This document shows, piece by piece, positions 45,533 through 52,949 of a stretch of DNA of 59,923 bases; positions within the stretch are counted from its first letter, which is position 1; each line of letters opens with the position of its first letter. A program made the translations under genes and the position numbers. Origin of the DNA: Ornithinimicrobium sp. CNJ-824 (GTDB lineage: Bacteria > Actinomycetota > Actinomycetes > Actinomycetales > Dermatophilaceae); NCBI RefSeq assembly GCF_001942405.1, contig NZ_MKKA01000014.1:1-59923 (forward strand), read 5' to 3'. The notes under the pieces are model-generated. The model was given only the letters and a program-made list of their open reading frames with translations. It did not search any database and was not told the DNA's origin.

Positions 45533-45916
45533 GTGGTGACCCTCCCGCCGACGGCCACGGTGGCCGACCTGCTGGAGACCCTCGACGAGCACCGCATCGG
45601 CGCCGTCGTGGTCGTCGACGAGGGCGGCGCCGTCACCGGGATCGCCTCCGAGCGGGACGTCGTCCACCACCTCCGAGGTGGAAGCGGCACCCACTCCCCC
45701 GTCACCGAGCTCATGACTGCCGAGGTCCACACCTGCACCGCAGGTGACGACCTCGTGCAGCTGGCGACCGTCATGACCGAGCGCCGGCTGCGGCATCTTC
45801 CGGTCGTCGAGGATGGCCGGCTCCGGGGCATCGTCTCCATCGGCGACGTGGTCAAGGCCCGCCTGGACGCCCTCGAGGCCGAGCGGGACATGCTCGAGGA
45901 CTACCTGCGCCGGTGA
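45533..45916 (+). CDS. CBS-pair domain protein (5' end disrupted)
   Basis: Two tandem CBS motifs are present (ATVADLLETLDEHRIGAVVVVD and LRHLPVVEDGRLRGIVSIGDVV). Such small proteins bind adenosyl nucleotides; the target here is unknown. The given start is GTG 45533. The family usually begins 12 residues earlier with MRVSDV. An ATG at 45497 encodes MRVSD but meets a TGA at 45512, and GTGATCAGGAAGAGG-like sequence is garbled there. Probable base losses at 45511-45526 hide the true start. TAACGT lies 5 bp before 45497. Confidence 0.75.
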   Translation: MVTLPPTATVADLLETLDEHRIGAVVVVDEGGAVTGIASERDVVHHLRGGSGTHSPVTELMTAEVHTCTAGDDLVQLATVMTERRLRHLPVVEDGRLRGIVSIGDVVKARLDALEAERDMLEDYLRR

Positions 45917-45946
45917 GCGTGCCGGCCCGGTTAGGATCGTCGTCCC

Positions 45947-46020
45947 GGGCCAGTAGCTCAGCCGGTCAGAGCAGCGGACTCATAATCCGTCGGTCGTCGG
46001 TTCAAGCCCGACCTGGCCCA
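45947..46020 (+). tRNA. tRNA with CAU anticodon (tRNA-Met, or tRNA-Ile2)
   Basis: The acceptor GGGCCAG pairs perfectly with CTGGCCC. D arm AGCTCAGCCGGTCAGAGC, anticodon arm GCGGACTCATAATCCGT (CAU) and T arm GTCGGTTCAAGCCCGAC are present. It lacks initiator-tRNA features (first pair is G-C; no GGG/CCC anticodon stem). Elongator Met and lysidine-modified Ile2 cannot be told apart with confidence by eye. TAGGAT at 45932-45937 is a likely -10. Confidence 0.92.
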
Positions 46021-46025
46021 CCCAA

Positions 46026-46088
46026 GGTCACAAGTCGGTGACACTGTCCCTTCAACCGGTGACGCCGCAGGTCACCTGCCGTTAGTGT
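46026..46088 (+). promoter_or_regulatory. gluA promoter with repeated GTCAC/GTGAC sites
   Basis: Two inverted repeats precede gluA: GTCAC-N6-GTGAC (46027-46042) and GGTGAC-N7-GTCACC (46058-46076). The -10 TAGTGT (46083-46088) ends 7 bp before ATG 46096. The 5-6-5 spacing recalls GlnR boxes of actinobacteria, which would fit a glutamate transporter under nitrogen control. The assignment is inference. Confidence 0.45.
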
Positions 46089-46095
46089 GCCCGAC

Positions 46096-46869
<774 letters not shown>

Positions 46870-46881
46870 AGGAGAACCACC

Positions 46882-47802
46882 GTGAAGAAGCACTCCCCCT
46901 TCCGCATCGCCGCCGTCCTTGCGGCCTCGGCCCTCGTGCTCAGCGCCTGCGGCGACGACACCGGCACCGAGGACGCCGGTGACGGCGGCACCGCCGCCGA
47001 GGACACCGCCGACGACGACAGCGGCACCGGCGAGGGCACCGAGGACGACGCGGCCGCCGGGGGCTCGGGCGAGGGCCTGACCATCGGCATCAAGTTCGAC
47101 CAGCCCGGCCTCGGACTGCAGGAGGGCGACGAGTACTCCGGCATGGACGTCGACGTCGCCATCGCCGTCGCCGAGGCCCTCGGGGTCGCCGAGGAGGACA
47201 TCACCTGGCGTGAGGCACCCACGCCGCAGCGTGAGAACCTCCTGACCACCAACCAGGTCGACATGATCTTCGCGACCTACTCGATCACCGACGCCCGCAA
47301 GGAGGAGGTCCAGTTCGCCGGGCCCTACTTCGTCGCCGGGCAGGACCTGCTCGTCGCGGCGGACAGCGACATCGAGGGTCTGGACGACCTGGACGGCAAG
47401 CTGCTGTGCTCCGTCACCGGGTCGACCTCGGCGACGAACGTCCAGGAGGAGGTCCCCGGCGTCCAGCTGCAGGAGTACGGCACGTACTCCGAGTGCGTCG
47501 AGCAGCTGGCCAACGGCACCATCGACGCCCTCACCACCGACGACACCATCCTGGCGGGGTATGCCGCCCAGGACCAGTACGCCGGTCAGCTGCGGGTCGT
47601 GGGCGCGCCCTTCAGCGAGGAGCACTACGGCGTCGGTCTGAACAAGGACTCCGAGCGCTGCGAGGAGATCAACGAGATCCTCCAGGGCTTCTGGGACGAC
47701 GGCACGATGGAGGGCATCATCGAGGACAACCTCGGTGCCGCCGACTACACGGCCAACCCGGACCTGAACCCGCCGTCGGAGATCGGCGGCCACTGCGGCT
47801 GA
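46882..47802 (+). CDS. gluB: Glutamate-binding lipoprotein
   Basis: Extracellular solute-binding protein of 306 residues. The signal peptide ends in the lipobox LSAC (Cys near residue 22), so it is anchored in the outer leaflet. An acidic Asp/Glu/Gly/Thr linker precedes the SBP_bac_3 domain from about residue 62 (LTIGIKFDQPGLGL). Conserved segments include MDVDVAIAVAEALG and DMIFATYSITDARKEEVQFA. It starts 12 bp after gluA with an AAGGAG site. Confidence 0.95.
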   Translation: MKKHSPFRIAAVLAASALVLSACGDDTGTEDAGDGGTAAEDTADDDSGTGEGTEDDAAAGGSGEGLTIGIKFDQPGLGLQEGDEYSGMDVDVAIAVAEALGVAEEDITWREAPTPQRENLLTTNQVDMIFATYSITDARKEEVQFAGPYFVAGQDLLVAADSDIEGLDDLDGKLLCSVTGSTSATNVQEEVPGVQLQEYGTYSECVEQLANGTIDALTTDDTILAGYAAQDQYAGQLRVVGAPFSEEHYGVGLNKDSERCEEINEILQGFWDDGTMEGIIEDNLGAADYTANPDLNPPSEIGGHCG

Positions 47803-47891
47803 GCCGCGCTGACCCCCCTCCTCCCGGCCGCACCCCGGGCGACCGCCCACGGGTGCGGCCGGACCCCGTCCGCCCCAGCCGAAGGATCTCG

Positions 47892-48571
47892 ATGCTCGAG
47901 CTGATCAACGACTTCAACGTCCTGGCGGCCTTCTGGATGACCATCCGGCTGGCCCTGTGGTCCTCGATCTTCGCCCTGCTCATCGGCACGGTCGTGGCCA
48001 TCATGCGGCTCTCGCCCGTCGGCGTGCTCCAGCGGGCGGGGGCGGCCTACGTGACCCTGCTGCGGAACACTCCCCTGACCCTGATCATCATCTTCTGCAG
48101 CCTCGGCCTGTGGGGCCAGCTCGGGATCGAGCCGGCCTCCCGTGAGTCGGACACCTTCATCGCCGACCTCAACTTCCGCCTGGCCGTCATCGGCCTGGCC
48201 TTCTACCACGCCGCGTTCGTCACCGAGGCGATCCGCAGCGGGGTCAACACCATCCCGGTGGGTCAGGCCGAGGCGGCCCGCTCGATCGGGCTCACGTTCT
48301 CCCAGAACCTGCGCCACATCATCCTGCCGCAGGCCTTCCGAGGGGCGATCACGCCCCTGGCAACGTCCTCATCGCGCTGATCAAGAACACCACCGTCGCC
48401 GTGGCGATCGGCGTGGCCGAGGCCGCCTACGCGCTGCGGAACATGATCGAGTTCCGCCCCGACGTCATCCTGCTGAACTTCTTCCTCATCGCCATCGGCT
48501 TCGTCATCCTCACGCTGCCCACCGGACTTGCCGTCAGCTACTTCTCCCAGAAGCTGGTGGTGCGGCGATGA
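47892..48571 (+). pseudogene. gluC: Glutamate ABC transporter permease, frameshifted
   Basis: HisM-type permease with several hydrophobic helices (FWMTIRLALWSSIFALLIGTV onward) and the ATPase-contacting EAARSIGLTFSQNLRHIILPQA loop. After AITPL the frame breaks: CTGGCAACG should read CTGGGCAACG near 48360. The next frame supplies the last helices (NTTVAVAIGVAEAAYALRNM through VSYFSQKLVVRR) to the TGA at 48571, which overlaps the gluD ATG. Repaired length is about 226 residues. The operon is otherwise intact, so sequence error is likely. Confidence 0.93.
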
Positions 48572-49509
48572 GCGCACAGCAGGTCCTCTTCGACGCACCT
48601 GGTCCTCGGGCGGTCCGGCTCTACCGGATCATGGCACTGGTTGGCACCGTCGTCGTGCTCGGTGTGCTCGGCTGGATCGGCTGGCGGATGTGGGACCGCG
48701 GACAGCTCACGGCGGACAAGTGGATGCCGTTCCTGGAGTGGAGGACCTGGCAGAACTACTACCTGCCCGGCTTCTGGGACACCGCCCGGGCGGCCCTGAC
48801 CGCCATCGTCGTGTCGATGTCGCTCGCCCTCGTGCTGGCCATGGGCCGCATGTCCGACCTGGCCCCCCTGCGCTGGGTGACGACGGTCTTCGTCGAGTTC
48901 TTCCGGGCCGTGCCCGTGCTGATCATGATGATCTTCACGTTCTTCTTCCTGTCCCGTCAGGGCTGGTTCCCCGACGAGCTCAACCCGTTCATCGCCACCG
49001 TGACGGGCCTGGTGCTCTACAACTCCTCGGTGCTGTGCGAGGTCATCCGCAACGGGGTGGGCTCCCTGCCCAACGGGCAGCGGGAGGCCGGGCTGTCGAT
49101 CGGGCTGAGCTCGTCCCAGACCCGCCGCATCATCCTCATCCCCCAGGCGTTGACCGCGATGCTGCCGACCCTGGTCAGCCAGATCATCGTCATCGTCAAG
49201 GACACGGCGTTGGGCTACATCATCCTCTACCCCGAGCTGCTGACCCGGGCCCGCCAGCTGGGGTCGGCCGAGGCGAACGTGGTGCCGGCCTACCTCGTCG
49301 CCGCAGCCCTGTTCATCCTCATCAACTACGGTCTGGGCCGGGCCGCCGAGGCCATCGAGAACCGCCAGCGCCGACGCTCGCGCAGCGCGGCCAAGGCCGG
49401 GCAAGGCAGCGCGACGATGGGCGATGCGTCGGGAGTGGCCGCCGGCGTGGGCATGCACGGCAAGATCGGCACCGGCAGCACCTCGGGAACGGCCGAGGAC
49501 GGCTACTGA
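48568..49509 (+). CDS. gluD: Glutamate ABC transporter permease
   Basis: The second permease of the importer, 313 residues, with about six membrane helices and the conserved NGVGSLPNGQREAGLSIGLSSSQTRRIILIPQAL ATPase-binding loop. A long N-terminal segment with one helix precedes the core. The C-terminus ends in a basic then Gly/Ser-rich tail (RQRRRSRSAAKAG) that is probably cytoplasmic. Its ATG overlaps the gluC stop. A very strong terminator follows. Confidence 0.95.
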   Translation: MSAQQVLFDAPGPRAVRLYRIMALVGTVVVLGVLGWIGWRMWDRGQLTADKWMPFLEWRTWQNYYLPGFWDTARAALTAIVVSMSLALVLAMGRMSDLAPLRWVTTVFVEFFRAVPVLIMMIFTFFFLSRQGWFPDELNPFIATVTGLVLYNSSVLCEVIRNGVGSLPNGQREAGLSIGLSSSQTRRIILIPQALTAMLPTLVSQIIVIVKDTALGYIILYPELLTRARQLGSAEANVVPAYLVAAALFILINYGLGRAAEAIENRQRRRSRSAAKAGQGSATMGDASGVAAGVGMHGKIGTGSTSGTAEDGY

Positions 49510-49536
49510 GGGCCGGGGACGGCGCGACAGCCCGAG

Positions 49537-49581
49537 ACGACGAAGGGCCCGGCACCATCTCGGTGCCGGGCCCTTCGTCGT
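49537..49581 (+). terminator. Long perfect hairpin terminator after gluD
   Basis: Two perfectly complementary 20-bp arms (left arm starts ACGACGAAGG at 49537, right arm ends CCTTCGTCGT at 49581) flank the loop ATCTC. It ends the glu operon and lies just before the tRNA fragment that marks the mobile element boundary. Confidence 0.85.
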
Positions 49582-49586
49582 GGGTG

Positions 49587-49622
49587 CTCCCCCGGTTGGA
49601 CTCGAACCAACATGCAGGATTG
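49587..49622 (-). repeat. Truncated 3' end of a tRNA-Asn-like gene, probable attachment site
   Basis: The minus strand reads AATCCTGCATGTTGG, then TTCGAGTCCAACCGGGGGAG, matching the variable loop, T arm, acceptor 3' strand (CGGGGGA) and discriminator G of an actinobacterial tRNA-Asn. No matching 5' half (TCCCCCG acceptor, D arm) is present upstream, so this is not a working tRNA. Such 3' fragments are left by tRNA-targeting integrases; the integrase lies 125 bp away. The tRNA identity is inferred from acceptor and discriminator. Confidence 0.7.
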
Positions 49623-49746
49623 TTGGACTCGCGTAGACACAAGCGGACATACGTGCCTCTGACCTGCAAAAACAGCAGAATTGCTGCGGCTCCAACTGTC
49701 CGCCGAAGGCCCATCAAAGGACACTTTTTGCCGTACGATCCGATGC

Positions 49747-50982
49747 ATGAACGATGCAAGATCGCCCCGCCGGCGCTTCGGGCAGGTGACGCGGATGCGA
49801 TCGGGACGCTGGCAGGCGCGCTTCACGGTCCCGCTCGGGCACCCCTCCGGACGCGGCGGCCAGACGGTCACGGCACCCCACACCTTTGAACCCACCACCT
49901 ACGGCAAGGAGGCTGCCGGGGACTGGCTCCGCGACGAGGAGCGGCGCCTCAACGCCGACGGGGCAGCGTGGGTCACCCTCGCCGAGCTCGCCGAGGCCGA
50001 GCGAGCACGGGTCGAGCGCGAGGCCGTTGTCACGTTCGGCGAGTACTCCGCCGTCTGGCTCCGCACGCGCCGAACCAAGAACGGTCCCCTGCAGGAGTCA
50101 ACCCGTCGCGGCTACCGGATCTGGCTGGACAAGTACCTCCTGCCAACCCTCGGGCACCTCCCCCTCGACCAGATCACCCCGACGGTCGTGCTCCGCTGGT
50201 ACGAGGACGTTCTCCCCCACGACAAGCCGAAGACGACGCGCGAGTGCTACGCCCTCGGCTCGGCCATCATGCGGACGGCGACGGCCGCAGACGGCGTGCT
50301 CGCGGGAGCTGTGAACCCGTTCAAGATCGACGGTGCCGGTTCCATCGGCGGGCGCTCCCGCGCCCGGACAGAAGTGATCGACGACCAGGACCTGAGGCTG
50401 ATCATGTCGACCATCCGGCCAGAGTGGCGGGCGATGGTCGCGCTCGCCCTCGGTTGCGGGCTGCGGTTCGGAGAGATCGTCGCGCTCCGCCAGTCCGATA
50501 TCGACCTGCGGGCGACACCGCCCGTCGTGCGGGTCAACCGCGCCGTCGGCACCGGCCCAGGTGGTCGTCGCTACGAGAAGGGCCCCAAGAGCAAGGCGGG
50601 AGCACGCGACCAGCGCATGCCCGTCGCCGTCGTCGACGCTGTCACCGAACACCTGCGATCGTGCGGCACGGGCCGGGATGGGCTTCTCTTCCCTGCCCCG
50701 GATGGCGGTTGGCTGTCCGAGACGACGTTCCGGAAGGCCTCAGGCGGCTGGCTCGCTGTCCGCGAGGCGGTGGGTCGCCCCATCAGGTTTCACGACCTGC
50801 GTGCGACCGGCGCCACGCGGATGGCCCAGCGCGGGGCGCACATCGACGAGGTCAAGGTGTTCCTCGGGGACAGCTCGACCCAGGCGGCCGAGCGCTACGT
50901 CAGAGCCACGCAGAGCCGGATGGACGAGCTCACCGCGGCTGCGTTCGCAGCCGTCGACTTCCGGACTGCGGGCGAACGGTGA
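49747..50982 (+). CDS. int: Tyrosine-type site-specific integrase
   Basis: A 411-residue integrase that would insert the element at the tRNA fragment. The N-terminal SAM-like core-binding domain is at about 95-185 (VTFGEYSAVWLRTRRTKNG onward). The catalytic domain has the first Arg in LGCGLRFGEIVALR, H-x-x-R in RFHDLRATGATRM, and the nucleophile Tyr in AAERYVRATQSRM. ATG 49747 is supported by TACGAT ending 7 bp upstream. It points away from the attachment site. Confidence 0.95.
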   Translation: MNDARSPRRRFGQVTRMRSGRWQARFTVPLGHPSGRGGQTVTAPHTFEPTTYGKEAAGDWLRDEERRLNADGAAWVTLAELAEAERARVEREAVVTFGEYSAVWLRTRRTKNGPLQESTRRGYRIWLDKYLLPTLGHLPLDQITPTVVLRWYEDVLPHDKPKTTRECYALGSAIMRTATAADGVLAGAVNPFKIDGAGSIGGRSRARTEVIDDQDLRLIMSTIRPEWRAMVALALGCGLRFGEIVALRQSDIDLRATPPVVRVNRAVGTGPGGRRYEKGPKSKAGARDQRMPVAVVDAVTEHLRSCGTGRDGLLFPAPDGGWLSETTFRKASGGWLAVREAVGRPIRFHDLRATGATRMAQRGAHIDEVKVFLGDSSTQAAERYVRATQSRMDELTAAAFAAVDFRTAGER

Positions 50983-51110
50983 CGGGAACGGACCGGTACG
51001 AGCTACGCACGGTGGGTGTCGGCCGGTCAATCGGGCCCCGGCTCGAGTCCCGGTGGCTGGAGCGGCCAGCCCTGAGGGCTGCACGTCGCCCGTCACCACC
51101 TGGCCGCCAT

Positions 51111-51192
51111 CAACTTTTCCAGGGACGTAGCCAACTTCTCCAGGGACGTCACCGGACTTTCCCAGAGACGTCCTCGACTTTCCCAGAGACGT
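51111..51192 (+). repeat. Array of four ~18-bp direct repeats (iteron-like), with degenerate copies to 51425
   Basis: Four copies of a consensus CRACTTYYCCAGRGACGT start at 51111, 51132, 51154 and 51175, a spacing of 21-22 bp or two helical turns. Shorter copies ending in GAGACGT or GGGACGT follow near 51254, 51278, 51291 and 51414. An inverted repeat CGTGAGCGC/GCGCTCACG brackets 51390-51440. The stretch 50983-51483 has no convincing gene. The phasing suggests protein binding sites: iterons, integrase arm sites, or operators. Confidence 0.7.
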
Positions 51193-51483
51193 GGCCCTGA
51201 CCTGCGGCGATGCTCGACAGGGGCGCTCAGGCGACGGCTGCCTGACAGAGGACCAGAGACGTGCCCCCGCCCAGGGAGAGACGTTGCTAGGGACGTTGGG
51301 GGGACGCACCGTGACCTGCGCAAACGCCCGCATCAGAGCCACGCGGGCATGCCCAGCAACCCACGGGACGACGCCGTCAGGGGCGCGGGCGTGAGCGCAG
51401 GGGGGACGCTTCCGGAGACGTAACCGGGAGCGCGCTCACGTCATCGTCTGGGCCACATCGACGCGGTGTGGAAGGAGACGACG

Positions 51484-52254
51484 ATGAGCGTAGCGATCTG
51501 TCTTGGGGTGGACACCCACGAGCGACCGCCCATGCGGTGGGCGCGGGACCACTGGCATGACTGGGGCCGGACCGAACCGGGGCTGTTGGTCGTCTCGGAC
51601 CTGCTCGACCTGCCGCGCCGGCTGGGGCAGACGGCACCGGAAGGGAGGGATGCGGTGCTGGCGGCACTCGCGCGCACGGCCGAGCACGACGTGGGAGCGG
51701 TCTCGGTGATCACGTGGCTCCTGGTCCCGGGAGCGGTGAACCTGGCTAGGCAGCTGGCCGACCTCTCCCCCGACATCGACGCTCTGGTCGCCGGACAGCT
51801 GTGGTTGACAGCTCGGTTCTACCGCGGCGACCCGCCGCGACGCGTCGCGGCCACGCTGCTGGCCCGGACCCGGCGCGAGGTGATGGCCGACCTCGGTGTC
51901 GGTGACGCGGCGCTGCGTCGCGACCGCATCTGGGCATCAGCGGTCCCGATGGGGACGGTCCCGGAGGCGCCCGACCTCGACACCGGGCCGGACCCCGAGC
52001 GCGAGCTGGCTGAGCTTCTCGAGGACGCTGCCGTCACGGGCGCTCTGACCCGCGAGGACCGAGCCCTGCTCCTGGACGTGGCCAGGGAGGCGGCCCGCCT
52101 CAACGTACCCGCGCGACGGGGCCGGGGTGGCTTGATGACCCCGTCGGTGGCCGAGCTCGTCGCCGAGGACTACGAAGCGTCGGCACGGACGGTCCGTCGC
52201 CGGACGGCCAGGGCCGTCGCCGGCCTCGAGGCGTTCCGCCGGTCGACCCCGTGA
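51484..52254 (+). CDS. Hypothetical protein with possible C-terminal HTH
   Basis: I do not recognise this 256-residue protein. It is soluble, with a helical central part (ITWLLVPGAVNLARQLADLS; RVAATLLARTRREVMADLGV) and a C-terminal segment (VAEDYEASARTVRRRTARAVAGLEAF) resembling an HTH recognition helix. The layout faintly resembles a divergent sigma-70-like protein with region 2- and region 4-like parts, which is speculation. ATG 51484 follows GAAGGAG. It lies directly downstream of the repeat array. Confidence 0.7.
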   Translation: MSVAICLGVDTHERPPMRWARDHWHDWGRTEPGLLVVSDLLDLPRRLGQTAPEGRDAVLAALARTAEHDVGAVSVITWLLVPGAVNLARQLADLSPDIDALVAGQLWLTARFYRGDPPRRVAATLLARTRREVMADLGVGDAALRRDRIWASAVPMGTVPEAPDLDTGPDPERELAELLEDAAVTGALTREDRALLLDVAREAARLNVPARRGRGGLMTPSVAELVAEDYEASARTVRRRTARAVAGLEAFRRSTP

Positions 52255-52330
52255 CCCACCTCCGGCGTCAGCCAGTACGGGCGGCCAAGTCTCGGCGACG
52301 CGCTCCGCTAAGCGCTGGTCCGCCGACGGC

Positions 52331-52362
52331 TGTAGACGGATCCGTCTACACCGGGCTACGCT
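52331..52362 (+). promoter_or_regulatory. Toxin-antitoxin promoter with perfect 20-bp palindrome
   Basis: TGTAGACGGATCCGTCTACA (52331-52350) is a perfect palindrome directly upstream of the -10 TACGCT (52357-52362), which ends 6 bp before the antitoxin ATG. It covers the -35 region, as expected for autorepression by the ribbon-helix-helix antitoxin or its toxin complex. Confidence 0.7.
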
Positions 52363-52368
52363 GGTCTC

Positions 52369-52566
52369 ATGGGTGAGACGACGACGATCCGTATCAGTCG
52401 GGACACGCACGCACGGGTGACTCGGCTCGCGGCCGAGCGCCACGAGACGATCGACGAGACCGTGAGCAACGCGATCCGGGCGCTGCGTCAGGACGCGATG
52501 GGGCGCGACCTGGCGGCTGATCTCACGGCCGAGGAGAGCGCGTGGCTGGATGCTGACGCCGGGTGA
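52369..52566 (+). CDS. mazE: Ribbon-helix-helix antitoxin (MazE-like role)
   Basis: A 65-residue protein. Residues 3-45 form a ribbon-helix-helix DNA-binding domain (TTTIRISRDTHARVTRLAAER), and the acidic C-terminus (LTAEESAWLDADAG) would wrap the toxin. It overlaps the toxin gene by 17 bp. A leaderless start is implied by the promoter spacing. The symbol is used for role, not close homology. Confidence 0.85.
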   Translation: MGETTTIRISRDTHARVTRLAAERHETIDETVSNAIRALRQDAMGRDLAADLTAEESAWLDADAG

Positions 52567-52888
52567 CGTCGTCGAGCTCGATCTCGGGATGCCCTCGGGC
52601 AGCGAGGCGGGACTTCGCCGCCCGGCCATCGTGGTGACCGCCTATCGGGTCTTGCGGGGGGAACCGAACGTCGTCCAGGTCGTTCCCCTGACCCGGACGC
52701 TCCGTCACAGCAGCACCGAGGTGGTCATCGATCCCGACGAGGGCAACCGGCTGGTGGCGCCCTCGTCGGCGCAGTGCCAGCATGTGCGCTCCGTCGCCAC
52801 GACGCGCATTCACGAACGCACGGGAAATGTGGGCCCGGTCGTCCTCGGCGAGGTCCGCGAGACGCTTGCGTTGCTCATGGACCTGTGA
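52550..52888 (+). CDS. mazF: MazF/PemK-type endoribonuclease toxin
   Basis: A 112-residue toxin with the PemK fold: GDVVELDLGMPSGSEAGLRRPAIVV at the N-terminus, VVQVVPLTRTLRHSSTEVVI, and the C-terminal IHERTGNVGPVVLGEVRETLALLM. The Arg in RRPAIVV is at the usual catalytic position. It would cleave mRNA when free of the antitoxin. The pair probably stabilises the element. Confidence 0.9.
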   Translation: MLTPGDVVELDLGMPSGSEAGLRRPAIVVTAYRVLRGEPNVVQVVPLTRTLRHSSTEVVIDPDEGNRLVAPSSAQCQHVRSVATTRIHERTGNVGPVVLGEVRETLALLMDL

Positions 52889-52949
52889 CTGGCCGCGCGG
52901 GACGGCTTCCGGTCGGGTCACCTTCAGCAACCCCACCGGCATCCGTGGC

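Noticed and set aside
49587..49670. Complete tRNA gene on the minus strand
   Set aside because: Only the 3' third folds; there is no acceptor 5' strand or D arm.
51111..51192. CRISPR array
   Set aside because: The units are spaced 21-22 bp with 3-4 bp gaps and no unique spacers, and no cas genes are near.
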